From: Trochalopteron elliotii
Lineage: Eukaryota > Chordata > Aves > Passeriformes > Leiothrichidae
Assembly: GCA_024734555.1 (NCBI GenBank)
Contig: JANPWX010000073.1
Location: forward strand, 3,936,843-4,000,842
Direction: 5' to 3'
DNA: 64,000 nt
Within the stretch, counting starts at the first letter, position 1, and the number at the start of each line of letters is the position of its first letter. Shown piece after piece: positions 29,015 to 43,691 of this stretch. The notes beneath the pieces were generated by a model. The model worked only from the letters and a program-made list of their open reading frames with translations, had not been told where the DNA came from and searched no databases. Made by a program: the position numbers and the translations under genes.

Positions 29015-32000
29015 AGCCATGCAAAACAAATCTGAATTCCCATGCTGAAACTTTCCTTTGTCTCCTTTTGTCAACAAGGGTCTTAGGCATAACAGTGAGC
29101 AAACTGCAGTGTGGTGCTGACACACTGGAACATCTGGAAATTAACTTATAAGAGTAGTCTAATTCCAGTTGGTCAGAGCATGGCACTGAGGACTTGATCA
29201 CAATACTGCTGTTAACTCAGTTAAAAACGACAAAAACCACCCAGTACTTCAGAGAAAGCTGTCATCAGAAAACAGACTATTTTCTGCTATTGGGTCTCCC
29301 TTTCTGCTGAGACCAAGATCTTCCTGACAGAAAGCCTGATGCTGTTTGACAGTCTTCTGGAGGAGAAGGAATAAGCCCATGATCAGATACATTTCTATAT
29401 CCCAGCTAGCTTGCTCAGCACTTACTTGGATGTTGATAGGTATTGCTCTATGGTGCACCATGCACGGTACAATGCAGATAAACCTCCAAGGTTCTTCACT
29501 CTTCACCCCTCATGTGATACTGTACTTTCTTAATTTTTGCATGGACAGTGAAAAAAAACTGTTAGAAAATGAGATTGATAGAGGATGGGAGAGGATAAGA
29601 AGGTGTCATCTGCCTCATTATAAGCATCAGCTTATTGCAATGGCCATGGTCCCCCATTTCAGCCATATATTTGAAAGCCAGAGCCAGTCTGAAATAGAAT
29701 AAGTCCTCAGAAGGAGAAGGACAGATGAAGTATATACTCTAAACCCATGTGCAGCCAACCTGACAGTAGGAAGAGAGTTGATGTTTTCTTCAAATGATGT
29801 ATGAGCACACTGATGATGTAGGAACACTCCAATTAAAAAAAAAATCAAGAGGGAATATTCATCATGAGGTTTGCTAGAGAAGCAGTTAATTGCCTGAAAT
29901 CTTAAAAACTAAAGAGTGAATGTGTGGGCACAGGACAATAAACCTGAAGATAATTCCAAAAAATAATTACAACCACCCTTTCCTTAGGGAGATGTTGAGC
30001 TAAAAGTACAGTGCAGAAACATCCATGTCATCTACCAGGCTCCACTTAGGCAGAGATCTTTGACTGATTCTTGCTTACTCCTTCAACTGAGGGAACAAAT
30101 CCATTTTTCTGTTTAGAGCATCATGCTCCAACAAGCTGTTCAAGATGCAATTGGCATCTTGAATGCTGTGCAAGGCAAAAAAAAAGTCTGAGTCATGCCG
30201 GAGAATGTTTCACAGAAAAAAGAAAGAGGGGAAAGAATGGGTATAAGAAAGAAACCTTCACGAAATAAGGGAATCTGGGGGAATAAGCATCTACAGCTGG
30301 ACTGAGATGTAATTAGCCCCATGAAAAATCCTCTTATAAGTCATCATGAACAGTACCTTTATGAACAGTCTTTATGGAAGCAATGCCCAGTGGTTAAAGT
30401 GCTAGCCAGGAACTTGAGAGGCTCCTGCTTGTCCATCCACCTTTCATGTGAGGGGAGCAGGGTCACTTATGTCACTTATGCTCTTGTGACACATTGCAGA
30501 ATAGGCCTGAAGGTCATTCTATAAACTTTAAGCAGGATTATATTCTTAAAAGCCAAACACAAAAGATGCTAACACATATTTTCAAAGCAATACTTTAATT
30601 GTGCCCAGGCTGCTAATTAATCCAAGCACATACTTCAGCTAACACAGCTTGCCTGATTCCAGGATAGCTCAATCAACACTAAGACTGTGCTTTGTTTCAC
30701 GTGTAATTTGGACATATGAAACATGCCCAGTGTCTCTCTGAATCTCATCTCTCTTTCCATGAGTCTGCAATAGAAATCATCACTGGCATCATGCACAAAT
30801 AAATGTAATGACAACAATGAAGCTCTAAGATATTATGACAAGGAGAAGGCTAGGAGACCTCTCTAAATATGACAGATCAGATGAATCTCAGTGTGAGTGT
30901 GCTGGCTCCACATTCTGGCATTTTGTGCTTGCCCAGAGTGCTGATACCAAGGACATCCTGCCTGGCTCCTCAGGGCTCTGCACAAGTCCCTCCAGAGCCA
31001 ACCCAGCAGCATGGCAGCTTCCCACTCAGCACAGCCTCCACAAAACACCAAACAGTGCCAAGTTCCTGTTCAGGTGACCATTTCTTACCTATCAAAGATG
31101 GATTTTATTTCTGGGAGTGAAAGCACGTTACAACTCATGTGGCCAGAACACCTACCATGACTTTTGTTGCCAGGTCAGATACCACATGCAGATGTTGTCA
31201 ATAAGCCAGCTGTGAAAAGGATTTTACTGTCTACAGCCTTCTGGAAACTTGTTGAAGAGATAAGCTGCACTGGTGGTCTAGGCAAGCACCATCTTCTTCA
31301 ATCATTTCAGTAACAGATTTTCTAAAAAGGCTAGACTCTTTTGGGACAGAGGGGTGGAGATAAGTTACTCTGCTGTCCCTAAATTACTAGGGCTGGACTT
31401 CTCATCCATGGAATATTGACTGCTAAAGCAATGCAGGCAGCACACACGGTACAAATGACACTTTCCCCAGCTACCACTGCATTCCTCCACTGCTGCAAGG
31501 AGGGAAAATGTTCTTGAAGGATCAAAGTGTGACTTGGATTAAAATGCTTTATAGACACTGATCGAGGGAGTTGCCAAACATATCACCCCTGACCAGATTT
31601 ACAACAGCACTAAGACCCCAAAGACAGAGGAAGCAGCTTGACAATTCACATTTTCAAAAGTCAAAAGCAATTTGCTTTAACAAAGATCAAGTTTTTCATG
31701 TGAAGGAGAGGGGCTTCAGCAAAATGAGCAATGCAGGCCAGAAGTGAAAAACTGGAAGGTAAATTCTTAGCCTGAACCAGACCACTAGCCCTGGGAACAC
31801 CTGTAAAATGGAGTCCTGCAGGTGAAGATGCCTGAGAACCTTGCTGAGTTTTAAGGTTGGAGGCAACAGAAACTGAACATATGAGTTTGTGTCCAGCAGC
31901 AGAAATTAGTCTGGATTTTCATGGAAAGTTCATACACAGACAGAAATCAGTATGTCTGACTGAAACAGCTGCTTGGTGGAGTTTGAAGGGATGTGCCAAG

Positions 32001-35000
32001 GCACTTACCTGGGCACTTGGACTTTATGGTTCTTTTAACACACAGTGCAATTGTATGTGCATTTCCTATAGTGGCCCAAACAAGAGACCAGACTGTGGGC
32101 TCTAAGCTCTTGATACTGTTTATTTAAAAAACATCAGTCTGGAAAGTCCCAAGTCAGATGCTGAAGGTCAAGGCTAGATGTAACTTGAAGATGTTGACAT
32201 AAAACTGCTTGATAGGGTAGCCAAGAAAACGTGAACCCTTTTCAGCTCCCTGTTCTCAAAACTTGCCTCCATAGATAGCTAGTGACATATGGGCATAGCC
32301 ACTGTTTAAGTTAGCACAGCTTCTCACAGAGCTTAGAGAAACTTCTGAGTGGGGAGTACTGTGACCTAAGACCTCATGCTGGGACTGGCACTGGCTAGTG
32401 GATTAAGCTAAATGCTCACACAAGCCAAGTCATAGTGCTCCACAGCTAATGATTTCTCATTAAATCAAACTCTTCTATGGAGGAGGCTGCTATGTTTTTC
32501 TAAGGAGGTTTTTCTACTTTTAAACCACTGAGTGATTTAAAAGGGGTAACTCGATAATGACAATAATAAAGGCATGAGAACACAGCAAAGGTGCTGCATT
32601 TTTGTAAGGCCAAACTATAAAGATATTTATAACAGTCAGTACCCTTATAATCTCCAAAACATAACCACAAACAACCATGAAATTAATATGCTTAGGCAAC
32701 TGCTGGGCTTAATCCAGTGCAAGTTTAAATCAATGGAGGGACATCAGGGACACTGGGCTGCATCCAGAAGTGAGCAAATGAAAAGCAGAGGACAAAGAGT
32801 GGTGCTCCAGACAGCATTCATAAAGTAGGCTAAGAAAATCAGACACTGGCAGGACTTGCACAGGAATTCTCAATGGAAAATCCTCAGTAAGGCAGAAATT
32901 GCCTCATTTTCGAGTTATTCTTGGCATATTTTTCTATACCAAATCTAAGGTCCCAAAACCATAACTAAGGCTTTCCACTGGGCTTAGTGGGTTCACCATG
33001 AGTCAGGTTTAGCATAGCAACATTCCCTTCTTTGCGAATCCTGTTAAATTGTTTCCACTCTCTCACCACTGTATTTCCAGTAAATGTGGGTTAGGCACAG
33101 ACTAAAGGAAGCAAAAAACCAGAAATCTCAGTTGCCTGGCAGTAAAACATATGCATAGCCTCTGCAAACAGCTTAGATGTTTTGACTGCTTGAGTGCTGA
33201 AGGCCTGTACTTGGTCTGTTTCAAACAGGATTGAACAAGAGAAAATCTTCAAATTCTTTGCTTGCCACTGATTCTCAATGGAGTGTGTCTCCTGAGATTT
33301 CTCTACTTCCATGGACGTTTTCAGTAGTTGTTGCATAAAGAACATCTACTTCTGGATCTCCTAAGGATGTCCAAAGTACTTTTGTCTCTTTGTCTACCTT
33401 GGTCCTTTTGTGTACTCCCTGCTTGTGACTAGCTGTGGGACAATCCTTCTGCATATCTACATGCTCTTCTCCTGACTCTTTCCTGGATAATAAAGACTAT
33501 CCCAGCTTGACAAACCAGCTCTCAAGGAATCCAGCAGGCTTTAGATCTGTGTCCACATGGGGACAGAATATGAAGCTGCTAATTAAAGGAAATTGCCATG
33601 ATTGTGACACATGCATGGAGCATAAGATGAGTTCTTGCTTGACTTATACAGGCAGTGGGATGATGCACTCTCAGACACACATAGAGAGCAAGGCCTCCTG
33701 TCCACTGTAACTTCAGCATCAGAGTACCACTGCTTCTTTCACTCTTTGTCTTCCTCTAATAAATAAGCAACACCCAGGTAGACAATAAATAAGACACTCA
33801 TTGCACAGGGAGAACCCAAGCAACATGAAAATCTGTTAAAGGATTCTGATTTAATGAACACAATAATGATAAATATTATGTGCACAGAGGGAAATGGCCC
33901 AGCATAGTGGTGAAGTGCTGTGCAGATATGAAACAACTTGGTTGCCAACTGAGAAATATGGCAAATATATTAGCTGTAAGAGTTACATGCTTTCCAACAT
34001 CATCTTAACATAAACTATTAATTTCCTATTCTTTCCCTCTAACCAGGTTAATAAGGCTGATAAAATATTTATTAGGTAACATAAAATATGCATAACACTG
34101 CCTTTAACTGTGTGCTTGTCAGAGAAAACAGACATTAAAAAGAAAAGAAACGGTTTATGAAACTTTGCTAAAACACATTCATCTGGGCTCAAGCAATGCC
34201 TATTGCCACACATACATATTTCTCCCAAGAAAGTGCAACAAGTTATTCAATATTCTTATCAATGATAACTATAGTAAAACCCCAGGAAACCAGAGAAATG
34301 TCTTTCTTTTTTAAAAATAAGCTTGAGTGTACTAGATATAACAGTATGCTGTGTGTAAATGGACTGAAACCTGCAAAAGATGTAAGACATCAGCCAGAAT
34401 TTATGGTGTGCACAAACTCAGTGAGTTGTTGCTCTTGAACAATTATAAATATTCTTTTTTTGATGATCGGAACTAGATGCCTGAGCTCTATTTTTACATA
34501 GGCTCACTGAAGGAGAAAAGCTGTTGACTATCAGCTGATGTGCACACTTGTCAGGGCACATTTCCCTGGTCTGCAGTCAGTGCTTAACAGGCTGCTGGCT
34601 AAGGAGAAGTCTGTAGAAGAAACAATGAAGGCAGACAGCTCTTCCTTTGGGAAGCACCAGATCAACACAGCCTCTCCTAAAATGCATTGCTCACAGATAA
34701 GAAGCTCAGGCACAGTAACTTGAACAGAGACCAAATAAAGATTTACACACAGACCACAGCTCCTGGGACCATGCCACAAGACATGGAATCAACCACCCTC
34801 TCTCCTCTCTGAATCTCTGAGTAGGCTCCAAGCCTTGATTCTCTGGCTTCAGCTTTGTAGGTTTTCTTCATTCTAATCAGCTTGACAATGCAGGGGAAAA
34901 TGTCAGGGGTATTTGTTTTCACTGTACGTGGACTCCCTCCTCACCTGTTACACAATTAGGCAGTTACATAAATGGCCCAAGATGTCACATTCCTCACCCG

Positions 35001-38000
35001 GGCAATGACCCTTGAAATAAACCAGGCAACATGACTCTGAGTAGCTGGAGGGACTATTTGTGAGAGGATTTGCTGAGCAGGGCTGCAGTATAGAGTTCTT
35101 TCCAAAGAAAGTGTTCTTTCCATCTTCATGACTGTGTTCATCAGTGGATCATCATCTGCAGACAGAGATATTCAGACAGCTGTGATGCTGAGAGTTTCCA
35201 TGTTCTGTTCCAAAACTGGATGCACATCAATGGGATACCAGTAATGTTTCCCTCATCTTCCTTTTTCCGAGTAAAAGGAAAAAGGGCAATCAATCACAAG
35301 TGCACCAGCTTGTTTCCTTGTTTAAAAACATGCAGATGACCTTGAATAAGATTTTCTTTCCCATTCCTCTCTTCACACTGGCTATCTGACCTAGAGCCCA
35401 CAGAAATCTATGAAAACTTTTAAGCCAGACTTCAAAGGGCTCTACAGTCAGCCCTTTTTCATCTACCCCTTTCAAACATACCCAGCATTTTATGAAGCAC
35501 AGTGTATTCAATAATCTGGTGCAATTTGCCTACAGACTGCAAAGCATTTTACAATCATTAACAACACACGATAACAGAAGCAAATGTTATTCAATGGCTG
35601 ATTCTATGGCTCCTGAAAATGAATCCAAGTGAGGAGAAAGGATTTATCCAGAATCACACTGAGTTAGTGCCATGACTGCAAAAGAAATCCTGTTCTCTCT
35701 ACCCTAAAGAACATATTTGTCTTTGCATACTGGACTCATTTTGAAAAGACTGTGAAGGCAACAGGCAGCGAACATTATCCCTGCTTCTCATGGCACCTTC
35801 CTGAGGGGGATTCTCACATGTTGTCCTCTAACACACTATCAGAACATATTGTCCAATTCTCAGACAGGGCAAAGCACCTGAGCAAGGCTGATGGTAACAC
35901 CACCACTGGTTTAGAGATCATGTATTCCACAAAATAATGCCCTATTATCCTGTGCACTACAGGCTTGCAGATGTCCACAAATAGAACTCACTCACTTTGT
36001 TTTGGCCACCAAAAAAGAAAGCTTTTCTTCCTTTATTTTTTTATCATTTTCAACAAACATAAAGAATTTATTACAAATGTAGACCAAAATGAAAGCTAAT
36101 GTACATTGTCACTAATCCTTATTAGGATAAAATCCCCTGATATCTCCTAATCAATGATGAAGCTCTGACCTGCAATTACAATTTATTCCCTGTCTCTACT
36201 GAAGGTGAGTTTATATGAAATCCCATTACACATCAATTTGCAATGTGCTCCAGTTTCTATGAGATATTGGATCTAACTGGTCTAGTATATTATTTCCCAG
36301 AAAAGGAGAGAGAGAAAGGGAAGGGCGGGTATTGGGTTATCTGGGGGGAATCTCTTAGAGAAGCTACGTGACATGATATCTTGCAGCTGTTTCAATGGAT
36401 GGTCTCTCTTGCACTTTTCAAAGACAAATGATACACCAAACAGTCAGATTGCTGCTCACTTTATTCCAGTTCACAGGAAGTCTGGGATTTATGGAAAGAC
36501 AGGACATAGAGGATTTGAAAGTTGGCTGCAACTCCTGAACTTTAATTTAAGTTCCAAGCCCATCTAGAACCCAATCCAAAGCTCTGGGAAAATGCAAGCT
36601 CTCATTCTGAAGAAGCCAATAGAGCTATATGGCTGTACAAGAGTCTCTACCTTTCTGTACTTGGTTATATGTGAATGCTATGAGCTCTCTGGCATAGGAA
36701 CTACATTTTCAACATTCTTGTGTTTCATTTGTTTACTTGTGCTTTATCCAATCCATGACCAATTCCTCTTGAGGCTGCAAAGGGTGACCTCAGTCCATTT
36801 GGAAACAACCAGCATGTATTTCAGTTTAGCACACTTGGTAGCATCATATTCAGTTTGAAGGATTATTTATCTCTGAAATGTAACATTTAACATTGACACT
36901 TGTTTCTTGAAAGGTTGCAAGAAAAAAAAAGTATATAGGAATGTAAACTATGCATAGGAATGTAAGCTATGTAAACTCAAAGTAAACTCCTATAAACATA
37001 GCTGCTTCACCTTATCACACATTCCCAGCTCATGAGGCTTTTGGATAGACTAAATCAGGGCTCCCTAATTTTCACAGGCCTAACAAGTAAGCAAAATGCT
37101 ATTAGTTAAAAATAAGTCCATCATACAGGTGAAAAAGAGAAATATTTTCCCTGCTTTCCTTGGTACTGAAAGACAAAAACCGGCTCTCAACTGAACCTGA
37201 GCTCAGAGATCAGCAGATTGACAGTACAATCAGCAGTTAACAATGACAGGACAGATATCTGGTTTAGTCAACAGCAGCCAGGGCTGATCATGCAGCTGGC
37301 AACAGTAAGAATCATTTTCTTATTATCATGTATCCCTTTCTTAATCTAATCACCCACAGAACAACTTTCCTACTTCTTTCAGATCAAAGTAACTTTATCA
37401 AATAAAGCTGATACTTTACAAGGTAAAAGTTTCCAGTGTTGCTCTTAAATGAAACTATATCTGCAACAACTTAACTGAAGATTTAGGTTTTAAAGATGGG
37501 GAACCAACACCAAAGCCAATGTCAAGGCAGTCTTTTAAAGAATATGTGTTGGCATGCAAACACACACACACTACATGCTGCCACCAGAAACAATTTCCGT
37601 CAAAATAAAAAAAAAAATGAGAACAGTAAACACAAGATTCTTAGAATGCAGAAATTATAAGATACTTTGGATCTGTTACCTTCTTTCCTGAACCTTGCAG
37701 TATGTTTACTTCAGATACAAAAAAAGTAGCCAAAGAAGGCATTTGCACAAACTTTTCATCAGGAGGGATCTCCAAGACAGTACTAGGTCAGTCAGCTGGC
37801 AGTGAGTATTGAGAAAATCCTTTCTTCTTCCTTTCTGCTCTATCCAAGAAAGCTATATTAGTTACATGTGTTGATAATGAAGATAGAGAATGTGTAGCTT
37901 TCTGATATATTCTTATCTTTACAGGTTGAACTCCCATATCTTGACACTCTCACATTTTGGGAGCCAACCCAGCAATTTAATTTGCAAAAACACCTTCCCA

Positions 38001-41000
38001 TAAGGCATCAACCTGATTAGACTGGGAAAGTCACTGTCTGAGAAAGGTGTATCACAGTCATATGGCCTCTCAAAATCATATGGGTTTTTAAAACACCTTG
38101 TTCTATGAGGTCTTGTCAGGGGAAGCTGTCCCTAGCCTTCAGCTGTTAGGAAAGGCAATTACTCCTGCCTCAGGTACTGCTACAGGCCAAGCAGGTCATT
38201 AAAAATAGCTAATGGCTTAATCAGCCACCAAACCTTGTCATTTGCCCCATGCATCCTATTACATTTTCTCAGCAAACTGGAATTAAATGTAATTAGCTTA
38301 TGACAATCAATCACATCCTTTCATCAAGGAAGAAAATTAGGGGAGTAATTGGGTAAAAGATGATTTATATGGCCCTTTCTGACACAGGAGCAAAGAATAG
38401 TTTTTACATCATAACAATATCAAATCTTTTCAATATAACCTAAATTTCTGCCAAGCCATAATTTTCACTTGGACTTTTCTCACATTATTATAGGTTAAAA
38501 AAGGGAAGAAATAAATTATAAAAGTGTGTGGGCGTGTATAGATACACAAGGGAATAGTCACTCAGTTTGTTTCTTAGACATAATAAATCTTTGTATAAAA
38601 TGGTAGGTTGGAATGATTTTCAGTTAAGAATTGATCTCATGAAACTGGAAACTGTTGTCAGCAAAATTACCCTTGGGCCATAATTTTGCTGGTACCTGTG
38701 GACTCCTTTTTGTCCTTTCTAGCTTCTATTTTAAGTTCCAACTTAAGTGATCAACCTGGTACTAAAAGTGCCAAATATTCTTGATCATTTTACAATGACA
38801 AAAATGTATCTATAGCAGAGAAGAAGAAACAAAACAAGGATGGCATGAAAAATAAATTGTACAAAAATTAGTTACAGCTACTCTTACTGTACAAACTAAA
38901 ATTAAACTGAGGGAAAGCACTTGCAAGGATGAGGAGAGAACAGGGGGTTAACCTATCTGTGACAATGAATGATTCACTGCGGCTGTGAACAGGTAACATT
39001 TCAGGTCCACATGGCCAATATAAATCTGGCCCAGTTCGCAATGATGAAAAGCTGGTACAATCTAGTGTGATGTCTGTTGGCTGTAAAAATCAGCTGATGG
39101 TTTAAATCTAATTCTTCTCAGAGGGCAGAAACTGGTAGTGTAAAGATGCTGCCCAGAAAGCTCAGGAGACTGATGGTTATTTGCCCAAGCAAAACCTTTC
39201 CTGCTTATTTGTCCTCATCACAACTTAAGGGGAAGCCTGACCAAACAACTGAACACTGCAGAGTCACAGCTGACTAATATTTGTGTACTGAAGCTGTAGT
39301 CACACACCTCCCTTCCCCATTAGGCAAGAAGAATACAAATAAAGAGAATAAACATACAAAATTTCTAATCAACTCAGAGGCCATTTTTTCTGTCCCTGAG
39401 AGGAAATTCACTAAATATGGTACTTTCTCATACAATATTTATTGCCTTTCATTAACACCAGATGAAACACCAAGTCTCTCAGAATAATACTCCCTTCATT
39501 CCCCAAATGCTGGCTTTGCAAACTCAAGCACACATTTAGCAGCAAATTAAGTCTTTCTTCTGGCACCAATGGGTGCAGTCTGCAGTCCTGCATGATGTGA
39601 CACATCATGGATCCCTTTCTCTTTAGATGAGGGTCATGTCATGGCTATCCATAAACCTCTGAATCTGATGGGTTGCCATCACAGGGTTAAATCCCAGCCC
39701 ATATCTTGCTGACTGCATGGGAAGCACATAATATTCAGTTCTCTCTCTTATGAAGAAGTCTATTTGGAGAGCTAGAAGGAAGCATAAGCTGTAAATATTT
39801 ATACTGTTTGTCAAAACTACAATGCACGTGGGACTCAGAATGCATCCCACGAGCCAGCCTGCACGCTAAAGTATCTCCATGCTCACTTGCCAGAGAAGAA
39901 TGGCTCCCTCTCACCCCAGCACCACTTAGCCAGAACCTGCTGAAGAAGCCAGTCACAGACCCAGCCTAACTACCCAGCAAATGTATGTAAAGAAAGGTTG
40001 TATCAGACATATCACCTGCTCCACCATTCATACTGAGCACCTTTCAACAGTGTCCTGATTTATGCTACCATGGCTAATACACAAAGTCTAGGCAGCCAGT
40101 TCAGTTTCATAATTGCAGCCTCTTGAAACTGAAATGAAAAGCGACCAAGTCTCTTGCTTCATATTTTAGTACCCATTCTGCCTCAAATAGGAGAGTGCCA
40201 AAAGAAAAAAAGACAAAAGTGAAACATACACTTTGCATATGACACCAGATCAGCAGTGAAAACCTCAGCCCATGGAAAGCTAGAAGCATGGTAAAAATGG
40301 GGTTTTTTCTAGTTATCAATTTGGGAAAATTGTATATTGGAATTTTAGAGAGGAATGCACACAAAAGCAGCTGTTAACAAGGTGCAGACAAAGTGCTGTA
40401 AGGTGCAAATCAACCACTGCCACTACTGTGGACTGCTGCTTCTAGATATTCCTCTTATAGTGCTGTGAGGCTACACAAAGAGTGGTCAGAAAAACACAAA
40501 ATCTTCCACACCACAGCATAAAAGAAAAGACCTGTTCAAGTGGAAATTTGCAGCAAGGATGGAAGAAAGCTCCAAATGTTTCTGCAGCCTGCTGATATTG
40601 ATAACATTTGTCATTCAGATTGATCTTCTACTGAGAAACAAATGTTAAAACTTGCTGTTGTAACCAATTTGCATTAGAATTGTAGAGTAAAACAATAAAG
40701 TCTTCTAGTACTTCATGAAAATAGCTCCCCTCTATGTAATTTTGCACCTTCTTTGCTTCTCAGATCTTTCATACCCCTCCTTATGATCCGTTCTAAACGA
40801 TTCTCATCATGATTTAAATCCAGTAAGCTTTTACGGAACAAGCACAGGAGTTCAGACTGTGTGTCATGGTTTTCCAAGCTTCTCAGCAAACTCATATTTG
40901 CAGGCTGGTGCTGCTCCCCTAATATTTGTAGGTGCCTTCCTCTAGAAAAGCAGTGGACTGTGCCAGTTGTGTGCTCTAGAGCAGAAGTTTCCAGGGCAGA

Positions 41001-42985
41001 AGCTGGACAGAGCAGCGAGGACCATGCCTGTGGCACAAAGGGGAAGCCTGCAGCCTTCTTACAGAGACCTCACACCTGCTGCCCACCATTCTCTGCCTTC
41101 AGTCAGGTTTCTGTGTGTTTCCCCACCTTTTCCATGAGTCTCCTCCAAAAGCTGAGGCAGCAGTAACACATGCAGGTACTGCAGTGCCCTGTCTGGAATG
41201 CAGCTGGCTTGACTGGCATCTTTCTGCCAGTGAGTCAGAGAGCATTTACATTTTCAAGCTATCACCCGCAGAGACTTCACAGAAAAAAACAAGTATTATC
41301 CAGCACTATTCAATAGCATTAATCATGATACAAATCCTGTTCTTGGGCTCATTTGCTTCATCCCAGGTTTGTACTGGTGGCTGACTGACACTTAACCACA
41401 AATTCTCACTCTTCTTCACCACTGAATAGTAATTCGATGGATACTGGGGATATCACCAGCAGGACAGCCTTTCAAGCCAGTTGGCATGTCAAGAGCTACT
41501 GATTTTATTAGTGCCTCTAACAACTTAGAAAGGACAGTCTCTAGGGTTTTGCAGCAGGAATGCAGCTCCCAGAATTGCTGCTACCCTGGCTGCCTTGTAG
41601 TGCTCTTGGAACCAATTCTGGGACTGAAGGGTGGCAAAATGACACCAGGCACAGCTCCAGCACAAAAAGAGCCTGCAGAGGTTTGTCTCTACACTGCAGG
41701 CAGGCTGGCAAGTGAGTTACCTGCAGAACCTACCTCCCTGTATCCTACCAGTAAAGTGAATTGCCAGCTTGCTTTCCTGGAATTTTTACTTTGTTTCTTT
41801 CCTAACACTGTTCTAAGATCAGATGAGAGCTAATTCTGCAGGGTAATACATAGTACAAACTATCACTCAAATGTATCCAAGACGAAAAACAAAACACTGC
41901 TTGCAAGTTTGGCATTTTCTGATGGCTACAGCTTGTTTGTTGCATTTGGAATTACAGCTGTACACAGCTGTTAGTGATCAAGTGCTGCAGAACACCCAAC
42001 TCTTCACATGCATATTCTGTGCTTTGCAGTTACTTTGTTCCTTGCTAGGCTGCTCCTATGGCCCAGATGTTGCTACAATACAAGTAATTCACTCTGGAGG
42101 ATTGGTGGATGTTGCATAGATCAATATGAGATGGTTTGGCACTGGGGGACAATATAAATAATGGGAAAACATCCAAACCTGACCTACAAGCTTAAGGCAC
42201 ACCTTCACAATCATATTCCTTCAATCAAGTAGGATTTATATGTTTGCATTCATAACCCCACCATTGCCAGGAAGGGACAGCAATAAGCATTTGAACTTAA
42301 CCTCACATCAGAGCTAAAACTGAAATAAACATGTCTCAGTATGATCTAGACTTGCAATATGGGAAGCCTTGGCTGGAGGCAAGAGAATGAAAAACCCTCA
42401 AATCATGAACTCAGAACAAAACAAGTAGAATGCAAGAAGAGCCTTTAAACAAGCATGGCAATACCATATTTTGTTTTAAATTATGCAGTAAAAGTGGGAG
42501 CACAGCCAGAAAACTCACAGATGGATTTTCTTCTCCATCAAACCAAACTAACCTGAGGATTAATAACTAAAAGAAGCATTTTCCCAGCACCCTAAGATGT
42601 TAATTTCTCTCTTCATTAAATGCACACTAATAGTGCAATTGTTGCACCAATGCTAGTTTGTACTTCTTTGATCCAGTACTATAGATCTTCAGCAGAGATT
42701 TTTACCAGAGTTCTCCCTTGCCTTCAGTAACTGAATGTATTTCATATCATGCTTACATAAAGAAAACTTCTTCAAGTCCTGATGATTGCCTACAAAACGT
42801 GATGGTTCTTCCTCTGGTGTCAGTGTAACTCATATTCTTTCCAATTCCTTTCACTAAATTGCATATCTAAGGGGAGGCTAAGACCTACCATTCTGACCTA
42901 GCAATAGATGTAAGTTTTGTGGTTAAGCCTTCAGGGCTTAACTGAGGTCTAAAAATATAGTTCTCCACCTGTGATCGAGCAGGCC
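29015..42985. other. Gene-poor intergenic region
   Basis: Fourteen kilobases with no recognised exon, LINE or LTR. Open frames stay below 120 codons and lack splice context. Visible items are a 10-bp stem hairpin (30139-30163), a short CA run (37560-37571), a 19-bp tandem duplication (36935-36972) and an AT-rich block with many TAAT/ATTA cores (38130-38330) that could be a conserved regulatory element. Confidence 0.6.
36935..36972. repeat. 19-bp tandem duplication
   Basis: ATAGGAATGTAAACTATGC (36935-36953) is followed at once by ATAGGAATGTAAGCTATGT (36954-36972), with two mismatches. Confidence 0.8.
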
Positions 42986-43691
42986 TAAAGAAAGGGAAAG
43001 AAAGGAAGAAGCTTAAAAGAAGGAAGAGGAAATAAAAAAGGAGAAGAAGAAGGAAGATAAAAGGCCGTAGAAAATAGAAAGGAGAAAAGGGAAGGGAAGG
43101 GAAGGGAGAAGGGAGAAGGGAGAAGGGAGAAGGGAGAAGGGAGAAGGGAGAAGGGAGNNNNNNNNNNNNNNNNNNNNNNNNNNNNNNNNNNNNNNNNNNN
43201 NNNNNNNNNNNNNNNNNNNNNNNNNNNNNNNNNNNNNNNNNNNNNNNNNNNNNNNNNNNNNNNNNNNNNNNNNNNNNNNNNNNNNNNNNNNNNNNNNNNN
43301 NNNNNNNNNNNNNNNNNNNNNNNNNNNNNNNNNNNNNNNNNNNNNNNNNNNNNNNNNNNNNNNNNNNNNNNNNNNNNNNNNNNNNNNNNNNNNNNNNNNN
43401 NNNNNNNNNNNNNNNNNNNNNNNNNNNNNNNNNNNNNNNNNNNNNNNNNNNNNNNNNNNNNNNNNNNNNNNNNNNNNNNNNNNNNNNNNNNNNNNNNNNN
43501 NNNNNNNNNNNNNNNNNNNNNNNNNNNNNNNNNNNNNNNNNNNNNNNNNNGGAGAAGAGAAGAGAAGAGAAGAGAAGAGAAGAGAAGAGAAGAGAAGAGA
43601 AGAGAAGAGAAGAGAAGAGAAGAGAAGAGAAGAGAAGAGAAGAGAAGAGAAGAGAAGAGAAGAGAAGAGAAGAGAAGAGAAGAGAAGAGAA
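42986..43691 (+). repeat. Polypurine satellite: GGGAA, GGGAGAA and AGAGA arrays around an assembly gap
   Basis: The + strand is almost pure purine from about 42986. Irregular GGAA/AAG sequence becomes a short period-5 GGGAA array (about 43089-43106), then a period-7 GGGAGAA array up to the N run. After the gap a very regular period-5 AGAGA array runs from about 43552 to 43691 (about 28 units). Different units on the two sides mean at least two distinct arrays. The open frame seen on the complementary strand is a by-product of a stop-free pyrimidine repeat. Confidence 0.95.
43158..43550. other. Assembly gap (393 N)
   Basis: A run of 393 undetermined bases inside the polypurine array. The length is not a round placeholder, so it may be an estimate; true repeat length is unknown. 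Confidence 0.99.
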
